The notes: generated from the letters alone by a model not told the origin. A DNA stretch of 64,000 bases from Hepsetus odoe (GCA_017165825.1 CM029385.1:2849929-2913928), one strand, 5' to 3'. Shown: positions 1-12,648, counted from the stretch's first letter. Numbers and translations: made by a program.

Positions 1-123
1 TGAAATCTGTCCTTTCTCGAGGGAACCTACTGGTCCAAGAATCGAACCCATGACCTTCAATCACTATTTCTAACTGAGATAAAAAAAGAAGTAAAGAAAA
101 AGTGAACATCTTCCGAAACAAGG

Positions 124-161
<38 letters not shown>

Positions 162-251
162 GATAGAACACCCAAACACACACACCTTCAATGCATACAG
201 TAATTACTGCTCTGTCCCTGCACCTGTACCTAATAATAGAGAGAGAGAGTG

Positions 252-288
<37 letters not shown>

Positions 289-339
289 GAGCATGAACAC
301 CTGAGTGCAGAGAAAAAAGGAAAAGCAGGAGGGTCTAAT

Positions 340-384
<45 letters not shown>

Positions 385-492
385 TATATTGTGTGAATAA
401 TGAGATGATGTCTCTATGGAGAATTCTTCAACACGAAGTAAAAAAAAAGTGAAAAAAGAGATTTTCTGAAATAATATAGGTAGGGCTTAACT

Positions 493-527
<35 letters not shown>

Positions 528-1444
528 ATATAAAATAAGCGCTGAGAACGAGTAGAAATCTGCTCTTTTTTCTCCCTCCAGGATCAGACACTAATTACAT
601 GTGTTCCAGTAATGCTCTGCTCACGGAGCTCGTCGAGAAGACAAAGTGATGGTTGGACACCTGCAAAAGTTCTGATCATTAAACTTGATTTCACTCCGAC
701 GGCTCGATTTCAGCCGTCATGCTCACTTGAAACGACAGCAATTATATAAAGGCACTCTGGAGCAAGAGAAAGAAGGAAAAGCATAGTTAGGAGAAGGAGA
801 GATAAAGCGGCGTAGACGGTAATATATTCATTGTTTTCCACATGAAAGGCTCGCCATCAGAGGCGAATGAAGAAAAGGAGACAACCTGAAAAATAACATC
901 TGAGTTCAGCAGGACGCGTTCTGAAAGTCTCCGCTCCAGCTGGCCTCGCCCAGCTCGCTGCTCTGCGGCCCGAGAAACGCATCCCTGGGATTTCACTTCA
1001 GAGCCGATTTTGTCTTCTTCAGTTCGTCAGCATCTGGAGTTTAGGCTATTTGTGCTCAGAGCTGCGACGGTCCAGTGGAAAAGATTCACAACGTCACAAA
1101 TTCACCCCGATTCTCTCCTAGCAAGGCCCGTTTCCTGCTGAAGAGCTCCAGGAAGTGCCTGACTGAGCTTTTGGGTGGATTTGTGTGTAAATTGTATCAC
1201 TTGTGACGTCCCGTTCTTTACCCAAAAATAGGTGGCCATGGTTTAGAAAGGTGTTCAGATACAAGGTCCTGACTTACTAAGATGTGGGAACAAGATGATT
1301 TAACCAAGACGTTGTGAAGACATTTATTTTCCTTTCATTTTCAAATATTACATATATATATATATATATAAAATCAGTAAGAGATGAATAAAAAGGACGC
1401 ACACACACTTTACAGCATAGATTGTATTCACTTTGATGCTCAAA

Positions 1445-1490
<46 letters not shown>

Positions 1491-1822
1491 CACACACTTT
1501 TCATTTTAAAGTTTAACGCACTTGTGTTTGGGCCATTTAATCATTAAAACTGATGCCGATGTTTACACACACACACAGATTTGGCCGAAAGTGCCCGACG
1601 AAGCGGACACGATGGTGTTGGTGATAAAAGGCCGCTAATGCGGGACGGTCCGTATCGGTTCCGTTCACTTTTACAGGTGAAACACAAACGCGTGCTCGGC
1701 CTCGGGTCTGTAATTACAGCTCGGTACAGATAAACGCGGATCAGTGATGAGTTGCTAGGAGACAAGATTATTGTTTTGAATATGTGAATACATGTTATAA
1801 AAAACATCCATTAAAGGGATTA

Positions 1823-1868
<46 letters not shown>

Positions 1869-2105
1869 AAGAAGGAAGAAGGTAGACAGAGGAAAACAAA
1901 GGCATTGGAAAGAGAAAAAGCAAAAAAGACTGAGAGAGAAAGAGAAAAGACATAGTTGAGAAGAAGAGAAAAGAGAGAGAAAGCAAAGAGAGTGTGAGAG
2001 TGAGAGAGAGAGAGAACGTAGAGAGACAAAGAAAGGAAAGACGCAAAGAGAGAGAGAATGAGAGAGACAAAGAGAGAGGGAGACAGAAAGAAAGACAGAG
2101 CAACA
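1..2105. repeat. Microsatellite-dense intergenic segment
   Basis: Simple repeats at about 129-161 (GAAA), 255-284 (GT), 338-380 (GA), 498-526 (CA), 1351-1369 (TA), 1445-1486 (CA) and 1825-1864 (CA), and an impure purine tract of about 240 nt at 1865-2105. No gene is recognised between them; open frames here are translations of the repeats. Confidence 0.9.
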
Positions 2106-2700
2106 GAAGAGTGACCTGAAGTGACATTCGCTCCATCGGTGTTGAACTTTCTCCTCGGACCGTTTGATGAAGACGCAGATCCGTTTCTCTTCTCTTTCTG
2201 GTGTGAAGAATGTGCTCAGCTCAGCCTCAGCACTCGATGAAGCCTCATTAAGTCCACGCTGAAACGACCCTCATCCGGCCGCTCATTAAACCATCATCAC
2301 CCGTCGAAATCATTATCAGCTGGGAGGAAAATCTGTCCTTTCTTTGAGAAACGTTCCAGGTTCTCTGTAGCGATGAGGACGCTATCATTAAGGAATCCGG
2401 AACCGGAGTTTAAGAACTTTAATCACATTTATGCATCTTTCAGGAAACATCTGCTGCATCTGGACCAGCCAGACCACAATGCTTAGAAGTGAGAGAACCT
2501 TCACTGGAAACTTTCTTATGATACAAAATAAACAGACGTTGAAATAATTTCCACAATTATTATTTACGCAAAACATCAATTGGAGAGCATTTTTATAACG
2601 CCGAGTCGGAAACGTATCATCTAGAGATGTTTTCCAGTCCAAGTTATTATTTGTACAACCAGTTTAAGGCTAGGATTAGGATTAGATTTAAGAGTAAGAT
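2106..2700. other. Intergenic, no feature seen
   Basis: Unique-looking sequence with no supported gene or repeat. The last 100 nt become rich in AGGATTAG-like motifs leading into the palindrome at 2701. Confidence 0.6.
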
Positions 2701-2790
2701 TAAAGTCGGGGTTAGGGATGGATTTAATACTTTTAGATTATTAAATTTAATAATCGAAACATATAAAATCCATTGCTAACCCCGACTTTA
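2701..2790. repeat. Nested inverted repeat / fold-back
   Basis: A perfect 15-bp stem (2701-2715 with 2776-2790, TAAAGTCGGGGTTAG) encloses an imperfect inner stem around GGATGGATTT and a perfect 20-bp palindrome at 2736-2755 (GATTATTAAATTTAATAATC). It abuts the LINE fragment that begins near 2806. Confidence 0.85.
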
Positions 2791-2805
2791 AGTTTAAGTT
2801 GAATT

Positions 2806-3292
2806 TTGATTTGTGACAGACGGGTACCAGCAAGAGTAAAAGGGGAGGTTTACACAACAGTAGTGAGACCAGCTATGTTATACGGGTTGGAGAAGGTGGC
2901 GGTGATGAAAAGACAGGAGGGGGAGCTGGAGAAGTCAGAGTCAATGATAGTGAGATTTTCATTGGGTGTGACGAGGATGGACAGGATTATAAAAGAGTAT
3001 ATTAGAGGGACAGATCAGGTTGGACATCTTGGAGACAAAGTTAGAGAAACAAGGTTGCGTTGGTGTGGACATGAACAGAGGAGAGACGAGGATTATATTG
3101 GGAGGAGAATGTTGAAGATGGAGCTGCCAGGAAAGAGGAGAAGAGGAAGACCAGAGAGGAGGTTTATGGACTTGGTGAGAGAGGACATGCAGGTGGTCAG
3201 TATGAAGGAGGAAGATGCAGAGGACCGGAAGAAATGGAGACGGATGATCCACTGTGTAGACCCCTAAACGGGGCAGCCGAAAGAAGAAGAAG
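2806..3292 (+). mobile_element. LINE 3' end (C-terminus of ORF2), 5'-truncated
   Basis: An open frame of about 150 codons (2806-3267) encodes the C-terminal tail of a non-LTR retrotransposon polyprotein. Features are TTVVRPAMLYGLE, the IRGTDQVGHLGDKVRETRLR segment, a W-C-G-H motif, GKRRRGRPERRF, EEDAEDRKKWRRMI and a final CVDP. It ends with a short 3' UTR and a (GAA)n tail. The reverse-transcriptase core is missing. This tail type is abundant in fish genomes; I do not assign the clade. It is the best preserved of eight fragments in the window. Confidence 0.88.
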
Positions 3293-3654
3293 ATGATTAC
3301 TAAATTGAATTTAATACATATGGAGTTGTGTGTTCATGTGCATCTATGAGTCCGTCTAGAACGGACCAAATAAAGTGAAAACCAAAATTTGTAGAGCGGA
3401 AAGTTGAGGTTTTATCATCACAGAAGTTTTTTTAACCATGAAACTCAGCAACTGTTTTTTTATACAAGGGTCTTCAGGTTTTCCTTTCATTTCTAAATAC
3501 AAAGAAACATTGCAAAATCAGTAAAAATAAATAAATACTGCAGTATTTTTGTCCAATCTTGCTTCAGACGTCTCTTTATACAGATCAGTTAATAAAATGA
3601 TATTGCAGCCACAATTAAAAATGTAACAATTTCTGAATCTGATCTGAAAAAATT

Positions 3655-3865
3655 CTCCTACCGTCCAAAGACATACAGGTCAGGTGGGCTGGAGATGTTA
3701 AATTGCCCCCAAGGTGTGAGTGCGAGCGTATGTCTGAGTGTCTACCCGAAGATGGACTGGTGACCTGTCCGGGGTGTGTCCCCGCCTTTCACCCTGTGAG
3801 AGCTGGGATAGACTCCAGCGATGCCCATGATCCTAATCAGGACAAGCAGCTCAGAAAATGAGTGA
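3655..3865 (+). mobile_element. SINE-like repeat (family C), truncated
   Basis: Contains the family core: TCCAAAGACATACAGG, AAATTGCCCC, GACCTGTCCGGGGTGTGTCC, CTCCAGCGATGCCCATGATC and a terminal GACAAGCAGCTCAGAAAATG. It lacks the tRNA-like head seen in the longer copy at 51330. The 3293-3654 interval before it shows nothing else. Confidence 0.75.
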
Positions 3866-3910
3866 AATACTGCATTCTTTCACTTTATCTCAATGGTTCT
3901 TTAGTAATTG

Positions 3911-4048
3911 GGCAGCCATATCCAGCGCCCGGGGAGCAGTGATGGAGACGGTGCCTTGCTCAAGGGTACCTCAGCACAACCTACTGGTCTGAGAATCAAA
4001 CCCACGATTCTGGAGCCTGTTCCTTAACCATTAGGCCATCACTGCTCT
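3911..4048 (-). mobile_element. tRNA-derived SINE (family A), partial
   Basis: Minus-strand copy of the most frequent SINE in this window. The consensus 5' to 3' starts with a tRNA-like head (A box GTGGTCTAGTGTTTAGGG, B box GGTTCGAATCCC). It then has GTACCCTTGAGCAAGGTACC, CCCATCACTGCTCC and GCTGGATATGGCTG, and ends in repeated ACTTTC. This copy lacks the tail. Confidence 0.85.
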
Positions 4049-4381
4049 GAAGTTCTTCTTGTATCAGAGACTTTCCTCCAGAACAGCAGAATGTATCAGA
4101 TGAAGGTGTGTACTGTGGCTTTAATGTCACTAACTGTGGATTTAAAGCACTTTATGAAAAAGTGGAAGAATCACCTTCTAGACTGAGCAGATTTATGACT
4201 TGTCAGAGGAGTGCAACACGAGATGATCTGCCGAAATGTCACAGCGGTTTAATAAAGCGAGCTGCTAATACTCGCCTCATCACCCGGCCGAGTGTAGATG
4301 CACCTTATTTTTCATTATGAACATTAACCTTATTTACAGGACTCGGGATCAAATCACCCCAAATACCTGCTCCGTTAGTCA

Positions 4382-4415
<34 letters not shown>

Positions 4416-4916
4416 ATTGCAGTAAGTTTTGTTAGTGAGTCTCAGTTTCAGCACCATGGACAGCGCACGTGTTGCTGCAGTGCTGTTCAGGACCCTGGAC
4501 AGCGAAATACAGCACAGACATGCAGGGACAAAACTTCAGAAAGGACACTGAGCTCGTCTGTTCCAGTGCATGAGGGTTTTAAAAGGGTGTTTTGCTACTG
4601 TAAAACAGCACAACATTAAATGATACGATCACAATCATTTTCATAATACACTAAATAAAAAAATGATACAATAAAACATTGTAAACGGCTAAAGTCTTAA
4701 AAAAATTGACATTTAACAAGACGGTAAAGGCAGCATTCCCCGGGTTTCGTTTCAGTAGCTGTAGGGTAATTCACTCCTGAAGACAACAAACCTTTAGTGT
4801 TACTGTAATGTAGATAAAAAAATCAAAAAGTCTCTCTAGAAAACTCTTTTGAGGGGTAAACAGTTTCATTCTGGCTACACAAAATGTCCCACGTCATCAT
4901 GTAAGACATTTAAATT
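4049..4916. other. Intergenic with (CA)n at 4391-4416
   Basis: No gene or transposon is recognised apart from a short (CA)n tract. Confidence 0.6.
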
Positions 4917-5122
4917 GGGACAGCGGTGGTCTAGTGTTTAGGGACTAATCTCCAGGATCAGAAGGTCATTGGTTTGAATCCCAGACCAGTAGATGCTGAG
5001 GTACCCTTGACCAAGGTACCGTGCCCATCACTGCTTCCCAGGCGCTGGATATGGCTGCTCGCTGCTGCATGGTGTGAATGCCTTAAATGGCAATAATGCA
5101 TTTCGTTCACGATGACAAATTA
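4917..5122 (+). mobile_element. tRNA-derived SINE (family A)
   Basis: Plus-strand copy with a readable head (GTGGTCTAGTGTTTAGGGAC, then GGTTTGAATCCC) and body through GCATTTCGTTCACGATGACA. The ACTTTC tail is missing. The B box differs from consensus by one base, so it is probably not an active pol III gene. Confidence 0.88.
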
Positions 5123-5995
5123 TCAATTAAATAAACCAAATAATCCTTATTTATTCTATAACGCTTGCTGCCCAGATTAATAGCTGTACATTACTTTTGC
5201 GTATAAATGTTTCAGTACAGTAACTGTATAATTTAATCACTATATTACTTTTCACCTGATTTTATTAACTATAGACTTTTCACTGCATCCTTCAAGCATC
5301 GCTGTCATCCATCCTCCTTTTTATACATCTATGAGGTTCTAGACAGAAACAGAGCGACTCCATCCAGCCCTGCACTTCAGCTCCTTAATTAGCCTGGAAA
5401 TGTAGGGTGGAGATTATGCCCAGCATATGAACTCCATGAGCTCAGTCTCCAGCTTTGACAATTTAGCTTAGCAGCCATGCGGCACAGCTTTAGGTTAGAC
5501 AGAAAGGAGTGGAGTTGCAGACAGATCACTGACCTGAGACCTGCAGGTTTTCACACTTTTATTGCCAACGAATCAAAGACGTGGCTCAGATTGGCAGCGG
5601 CTCGCTGGTGTGTGTCTAAAAAGATAATCTTCTGAAGAAATGCAGTGTTACTGACTGGATTCGGGTGTAAGGTAATGAGTTTCTTGCCGTACCGCCCACG
5701 GCGCCGTGTTAAATAAAAAAAACGCTGCAGTCGAATCGCCTGAGCAGGCGGCGCATCAACCTCAATTCACTCAGTCATGATTCTACTGTACTCCAGCATC
5801 GCATGCAGTTTATTTCTGCTTTCCTCTTTCTCCCAGAAACGACTCTGCCGCTTAAAGAAAGCATCACGTTTCCTCCGTCAGGGGCTCTTTTCAGCCTGTG
5901 CTGTTTCCACCGCCTCACATTCAAACATCTTTTCTAACTTTTCTGTTTGAAGGTAACTCAAATGAAACAAACAGATCAGCAGCACATTTAACCAC
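5123..5995. other. Intergenic, no feature seen
   Basis: Mixed-composition sequence without a recognisable gene, SINE or tandem repeat. Confidence 0.55.
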
Positions 5996-5997
5996 AC

Positions 5998-6000
5998 TGA

Positions 6001-6040
<40 letters not shown>

Positions 6041-6263
6041 ACACAAACAGGAGCAAACAAGCCAACAAACAAATAATGAGAAAAAGAAGAAGGACAATAA
6101 GACACAAAAAGAAAGAGAAATACAGAAAGAAATGACAATGCACAAACAAGTAAAAACTAAAAAGCAAAAAGGAGAGAGAGAGAGAAAGAGTGTAAATGGC
6201 TAAGCAGATGGCTTGTTTTTAATAGTCAGTCCCAAAGGCTGAAGCCAAAGTATCCAATGCATT

Positions 6264-6316
<53 letters not shown>
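5998..6316. repeat. (GAAA)n, purine-rich tract and (CA)n
   Basis: GAAA tetranucleotides at 5999-6040, purine-rich sequence to about 6195, and (CA)n at 6266-6316. Confidence 0.9.
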
Positions 6317-6318
<2 letters not shown>

Positions 6319-6435
6319 GATTAAGCAGGTTTGTTTGCAGGTTTATAAAGGAAGGACAGTAATAAGACGCTGTTCCGTGTCTTTCTGATTCTGAAGACAC
6401 TGTTCAATACAACAATAACCTCCTTATTGCTTTTA

Positions 6436-6562
6436 CAAAACATCCATCCATTTTCTGCCGCTTGTCCAAACAGGGTCGTGGGGGAGTGCTGGTGTCCAAC
6501 CCAGCGCACACAGGGCGAGGACGGGGGACGCACCCAGGACAGGTCGCCAGCCCATCACAGGG
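6436..6562 (-). mobile_element. SINE-like repeat (family C, diverged subfamily), 3' part
   Basis: Minus-strand copy beginning CATCCATCCATTTTCTGCCG and running to CAGGTCGCCAGCCCATCAC. It is nearly identical in reverse to the copy at 7701, so the two form an inverted pair about 1.2 kb apart. Confidence 0.8.
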
Positions 6563-6600
6563 ACTTTTACAAAACAGACAAATCACAATGCGATCCACCG

Positions 6601-6866
6601 CTTCATTCCCCTCCTTCAATCCCCGCCTTCAATCCCCTCCTTCAGTCTCCTCCTTCATCCCCCTCCTTCAATCCCCTCCTTCAGTCTCCTCCTTCAATCC
6701 CCTNCCTCCTTCAATCTCCTCCTTCAATCTCCTCCTTCAATCTCCTCCTTCAATCTCCTCCTTCATTCCCCTCCTTCAATCCCCTCCTTCAATCCCCTCC
6801 TTCAATACCTTCCTTCAATCCCCTCCTTCAATCCCCTCCTTCAATCCCCGCCTTCAATCCCCACCT
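6601..6866. repeat. 13-bp minisatellite containing an ambiguous base
   Basis: Roughly 20 copies of a CCTCCTTCAATCC-type unit with few substitutions. Position 6704 is N, marking an unresolved base or collapsed array. The 13-bp period is not a multiple of 3, so the open frames through it are not genes. Confidence 0.92.
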
Positions 6867-7440
6867 TACTTTACCATAAACAACCATTGACAAACCATCT
6901 GTCTGCAAACGCACCTCATTAGCATTAGGCTATGGTTGCCAAGCAACACCTCAGTCAAAGAATTAAGCAATAAAACTCAAGAGGAAGAGTGTTTCTTCTA
7001 ATTGAAGCTAATAGGAGAAAGAAAGAAAGAGAAAAGAAGGGGAGAGAGAAAGATAGCAGTGAGTCAGAGAGAGAGAGAGAGAGAGAGAGTTACCAGCCCA
7101 TTTTGTTTTATGAAGTGTGTTTTGTTCATTCCTGGTAAACTCCAGTTTGTTCGGTTCTTATTTTATGAGCAGGACAGGGATTGGTTGTTGGCCTGCTCTC
7201 ACACTCTTCTGTAAAATTTGACCTCGTAGCAATGAGGTGAAATACTATTTTATAGAGAACATCTGATGAGCCCTAAACCAGACAGAAAGTTGTTGCTTAG
7301 TAACCAGCACTCAAAGGAGCAATACTGGTGTCAAAAAGAACCTTAACCAATCAGATTGTTCCATTAGAACTAAATGTCATGTCACATTCCGTTTACATTA
7401 AAACAGGCTTCAGTTCTGATTATTTTCTAATTAGTATGAA

Positions 7441-9883
7441 AGTGTAAAATTGTCAGATAAAACTAGACCAGACCAGATCAGACTAAAGCAAACCAAACCA
7501 AAACAAACCAAAGCACACTAAACCAGACCACACCATATTAGGCCAAACCAAACCAAATCACTTCAGACTGACGAAATAAAACCAGTTCTAAGCCAAACCA
7601 GTCTAAACCAGACCAAACTAAACCAGACTAGAGTAGATCAGACTAACCTTGTTAAACCTGACCAAACAAAATAAGATTAGACCTAACCGACTAAACCTCC
7701 CTGCGATGGGCTGGCGACCTGTCCAGGGTGCGTCCCCCGTCCTCGCCCTGTGTGCGCTGGGTTGGACGCCAGCACTCCCCCGCGACCCCGTTTGGGACAA
7801 GCGGCAGAAAATGGATGGATGGTTGGATGGAACAGACTAAACTTAATCAGACCAAAACCAAAAATGCCTAAAACAGAACATATTAGATCAAACAAGACTA
7901 AACCAAACCAAACCACAAAAATAAAATAAAATAGACCCGATCTGATCACATCAGACTAAATCCAACCCAACCCGACTAATCCAAGCCAAACCAGACTACA
8001 CCACACCTGATTAGACCAGACCCAACCAAACCAAATCCGATTAGACTGATCAGATTAGACCAGACGAGATTAAACCAAATGAAACTAAGTTTAACCAAAT
8101 TAGACTAAGCCAGATCAAATCAGACCAGACTAAACAATACCACCCCAGGCTAGTCTAAGATAGACCAAATTAGACCAGACCAGCTGAAACTAAAACCAAA
8201 AACAAAAAAATAAAATTATTACCACTTTAAATACAAACAAGTGAGACAACAGTACAACTAAACTACGTTCCTGCTGGAGCAGCTCTGCTGTGTGTGAGGA
8301 GACACTACGTTTTAATAGGATCAGAGACGAGGACAGATATGGACTTCTTTTCATTACGGTGAGGACTGTGCTGATTAACAAGAGACACACGCTCCATTGT
8401 GTTTGGCGAGAAACACACCGAAGCAAATGAACACAAACCTGGATTTAATCAGCTGCCGTTTTTAAGTCCTACTTACATGAGTCTAGTTTATTTTCCAGTT
8501 TAATACAAACATAAATACACAGATTGACTAGGCTGAAGCGGTTGATGTTAGAAGCATGACAAAAGGGCAGGTTTAAGGGTCTGAGTGTTTAGGACAAGAT
8601 TAATGACTAGAGTTCATCTCAGTCTCAGGTGCGGGTTTGTATGTTGGCCTGTGGTCCCAAACTTCTTTAAAAACTGACCACATAGTGGGCGAGTGAAATA
8701 TTATTTTATACTCATCTAACAAGGACGTTTCTCCTTTACTTCCTGCAGTAGAGAGTTGTTTCTTAGCCACCAGTACTCAATGGAATGATCATTATGAAAT
8801 CTGGTTAAACTTTCAAATGGTCAGATTAAACCAGACATGAACAGATCAACTACACCAACCCTAACAAAGCAGACTAGACTGACCAGACTAAATTAAACCA
8901 AACCAAACCAATCCAGACCAGATTAGACTAGACCCAGACAAAACCAAACCAGACTAAAACAAACCAAATCAAACCAAACCAGACTTAACCAAACCAAACT
9001 AAACCAGACTGAACCAAACGAAACCAAACCAGACTAAACCAAACCAGACTAAATCAAACCAAACCAGGCTAAACCAAACCAAATCAGAATAAACCTAACT
9101 AAACCCAACCAAACCAGACTAAACCAAACCAAACCAAACCAAACCAGACTTGACCAAACCAAACTAAACCAGACTGAACCAAACAAAACTAAACCAGACT
9201 AAACCAAATGAAACCAAACTAGACTAAATCAAGCCAAACCAAACCAAACCAAAATCAAAACAAATCCAAACCAAATGTGATTTATTCTCTGTGGTTGGTG
9301 GTTGGTACCAACTTGAAGTGCTCCTCAGAAGGAAGCAGCAGCAGGGTTATGGCTGCCCAAGGCTCATCAATGCAGGTCAGGACCTGAGGTTCACCTGCCT
9401 GGTCCTACATGCATCAGTGATCCTTGAGGACCCATGACACTGTTAAAACTTCCTTGGACCCTGTTTCCACTTCCAACTTTAGGATTTTATTGATCACAGC
9501 GAACCAGCAACCCCACAGGACCTGCTGCTTGGACTTCAAACCTCTATAAGACTTTGAACGATGTTCCTGCCTCCAACACTCAATTATAGGAACTATTCTG
9601 TTGCTGCTTATATCTCTTGTCCTGTTTATGACTCATACTCTCCTGTCTCCTCCTGTACAGTGTTGGGGTGTGCTTGGGGGGGTAGATTTCTCTTTCTTCT
9701 CTCGTTTAGTGGAGAGTGAGTTGGGAGTGTGCTGGTGGCTGATGCTGAAAGTGGAGCAGTTACGTATGTGTGTGTTTGTCTGCTCCCATGAGGCTTCACT
9801 ATTTCTGAAACAACAAAACAGAGGAGTGCACCGTATTGCCAACATAGCCAGGAGTTTCTCTCTCTCTCTGTCTCACACACACA

Positions 9884-9923
<40 letters not shown>

Positions 9924-10795
9924 CAGATATGAATTAACAATTCTTTATGAGCAAAATCCCAGATACTTGTTCCTGTATTTTAAGGTTGTCTAAAAATCAA
10001 TGCTTCAAAACAAAAACAAACCAAACTAGATCAGACTAAAGAAGACCAGATTAGATCAAACAGAATAAACCAATCAAAACCAGACAAATTAGTCCAGATG
10101 AGACCATACCAGACTAAACCAAACCAAACCAGACCAGACTGAAACCAACAAAGTCTAAACCAGACCAGATTAGATTAAACTCAATGCTAAACCTAATCAG
10201 ACCAAAATCAAACCAGACTAAACCAAATCGGCTAAAATCAAACAGAATAAACCAGACTAGATCAGACTAAAAAAGGCCGGATCAGAACAAACAGAATAAA
10301 CCAATCAAAACCAGGCAAATTAGTCCAGATCAGACCATATCCGACTAAACCAAACCCAATTAAACTAGATTAGATCAAATCAAATCAGATCAGGCTGACA
10401 TAATTAAAGCAGGTTGAAACCAGCCCAGTCTGAACCAGACCAGATTAGATTAAACTCAACACTGCACCTAATCAGACCAAAACCAAATCAGATGATAAAC
10501 CAAACAAAACTGAATAAACCAAACAAACCCAGACAAAATTAAACTAGATCATACGAAAGCAGAATAAATCAAACCAAATCCAAACAAAAACAGACAAAAC
10601 CAGATTAGTCCAAACCAAATCAGATAAGACTTAAACCAGGTCAAAACCAACACTGTCTAAACCAGACCAGATCACATCAACCCAATCAAAACAAAACCCA
10701 AGCATAACAAACTAAACCAGACCAGAGTAGATCAGACCTTGTTAAACCTAACCAAACAAAATGATATTAGACAGAAACAAAACTTAATGAGATCA
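7441..10795. repeat. Degenerate pentanucleotide array (RACYA-type: AACCA, GACCA, GACTA, AACTA)
   Basis: Three blocks (about 7441-8205, 8815-9265 and 10000-10795) built from 5-bp units, mostly AACCA, GACTA, GACCA and AACTA. Locally they form higher units such as ACCAGACTAAACCAAACC. The blocks are separated by a family C SINE (7701-7833) and by unlike sequence at 8206-8814 and 9266-9999; the latter holds (CT)/(CA) repeats near 9860-9920. The plus strand is almost free of G except in GAC. No gene is seen in it. Confidence 0.88.
7701..7833 (+). mobile_element. SINE-like repeat (family C, diverged subfamily), 3' part
   Basis: Starts CTGCGATGGGCTGGCGACCT and ends GACAAGCGGCAGAAAATGG with a short (ATGG)n tail. 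It is inserted in the pentanucleotide array and is the inverted partner of the copy at 6436. Confidence 0.8.
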
Positions 10796-10799
10796 TGAC

Positions 10800-10906
10800 A
10801 GTACCGTGCTGAAGGGTAACTCAGGTCAACCTACTAGTCTGGGATTCAAACCCACAACCCTTTGATCTTTGGGCCTAGTCCCTAAACACTAGGCCCCTGC
10901 TGCCCC
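10800..10906 (-). mobile_element. tRNA-derived SINE (family A), partial
   Basis: Minus-strand head portion (GATTCAAACCC for the B box and CCCTAAACACTAGG for the A-box region in plus sense), directly after the pentanucleotide array. Confidence 0.8.
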
Positions 10907-11815
10907 AATCAGTTTAACGAATGCCATGTTTTTCTTCCAAATCAAGCAGAAGAAAAAAAAATCACAAATGAGAAAAGGTACGGCTCCCTGTTGGCTTTGG
11001 CTTCTTGTTAGTCATGTTAACAGTCTGGTGCGGCAGAAGACGGTCTCTCGGTGTGTGTCTGTCACTCGTCTCCTCACACTTTTCCTCAGTGCAGCTGTTC
11101 CTCCTGCTTTGGGCGTCTTCACTAATCCCCGCTGCTGCACCTGACACGTTTATTTTTGCGCTGCTGAGTCGGCCTTATTAGCAGTGGGAACGTCAAGAGC
11201 AATTTGTCTCCTAAGGTGTAACCTCGCTACACAAAAAGACACCATCTCTCTCTTTTTCTTTCATACGCACGCTACGTCTCTCCGTCGTCTACACACTCTG
11301 ACTATGGAACACTCCTCAGATGATCTGTCAATCACAACACACCCCGCGGGCACCAGCAGTGCCAAGGTGCCGAACGCACGCCGACCTTTCGGCTCCAGCG
11401 ATCGTCAGACGTTCCCGAGAATCTGGAAAACATCTCTGCCCTGATTCTCCAAACAATTCTGCATCCATTTTGCAGCTACACTGACACTGCAGTTCAAAAT
11501 CCACCAGGATTGAAAGTGATCATCATTTATACAGTACGCATTTAAATATATTGAAAATATGTCACCAAAAGGTGCTTTAAAAATGCTTTATTTGATATTT
11601 CATTATCTGGTGTGTTATTTTTTGTCCCTGTCACTGCTCACACACTTCCATGCATCTTTTATGCTGGTGGATGTTACACAGCACTGCCACTAGAGGGCAG
11701 AGTTAAAAGTTAATGACAGCAAACATGGTGGTGGTAGCGCAGGCTGTAATGCCCTACCTGTTTAGATAGAGGCGGAAGTGGAGGAAGATGGCTGTTTGTG
11801 GGGCCACTAGCGTTT

Positions 11816-11942
11816 GGCAGCCATATTCTGCACCCGGGGAGCAGTGATGGGGACGGCAACTTGCTGAAGGGTACCTCAGGGCAACCTACAACCTACAACC
11901 TTCTGATCCTGGCGCCTAGTCCCTAAACTCTAGAACACCGCC
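11816..11942 (-). mobile_element. tRNA-derived SINE (family A), internally deleted
   Basis: Minus-strand copy with GGCAGCCATATTCTGCACCC, GGAGCAGTGATGGGGACGG and the CCCTAAACTCTAG head; the B box is lost in a small deletion/duplication (ACCTACAACCTACAACC). The flanking 10907-11815 and 11943-12645 contain no supported gene. Confidence 0.78.
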
Positions 11943-12648
11943 TCATAGCCATAAACTTTGGAGGCTCTATAAAGCTTTAAGGCCGTGATTAGAAGAGCGT
12001 GGGTATGAGTGTGTGTTCATTATGCGACTGAGTGTTCAGCTTACGCCGAGATGCGAGGCACTGTGCCCAGATGATGAATGCAGAGATGATTTTGAGCCAT
12101 TAACCAGCCCTAACTCTCAACGCCAGGACGAAAAAGTGAGAACGCAGCAGAAAGTCGCCTTGCATAGTGATGGAAAGATGAACCGCGCAAAAGGAATGAG
12201 AGAACACAGCATGAAGGAGAATGAGAAAGAAAGAGATGAAAGAAAAGGCAGGGATAAGACGAGGACTCTCCTGGTTTGAGGAACTTCCTGTGGATGGTCT
12301 TTGTCGACTTGAAAGTCGTCAAATGTTAAAAAGGTCGTAGAGCTTGCGTGTTTTGTATTCAGAAATATGGCGTCACTATCAGAACAGAACCTCGTATCTC
12401 CAAAACAGGAAAGGGAAGAAATCTATTGAAATGGAAGTCTATATAAATTTCTATATAGATTTCAATTAGTCAACCTTTGGTCTTTTTAATTGATATAAAT
12501 ATCTCCTAATCTTTCATTTACACAAATACATTTTTACATAATTTATATCCACAAATTAAAAATTAAATCAATGAATATTATATTAAAATATTAAAAGTCA
12601 GGTTTTCTCCCTGTACTGCTACCATAGTTACCTTAAAAAAGCTCCGCA

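Noticed and set aside
2806..3267. A 153-codon plus-strand open frame as a host gene
   Set aside because: It is the C-terminal tail of a LINE polyprotein, repeated in whole or part at seven other places in the window and lacking the upstream domains.
9626..9993. Open frames of 104 and 130 codons around a CA repeat
   Set aside because: Largely translations of (CA)n and (CT)n; similar His-Thr or Cys-Val runs occur at most microsatellites in the window.
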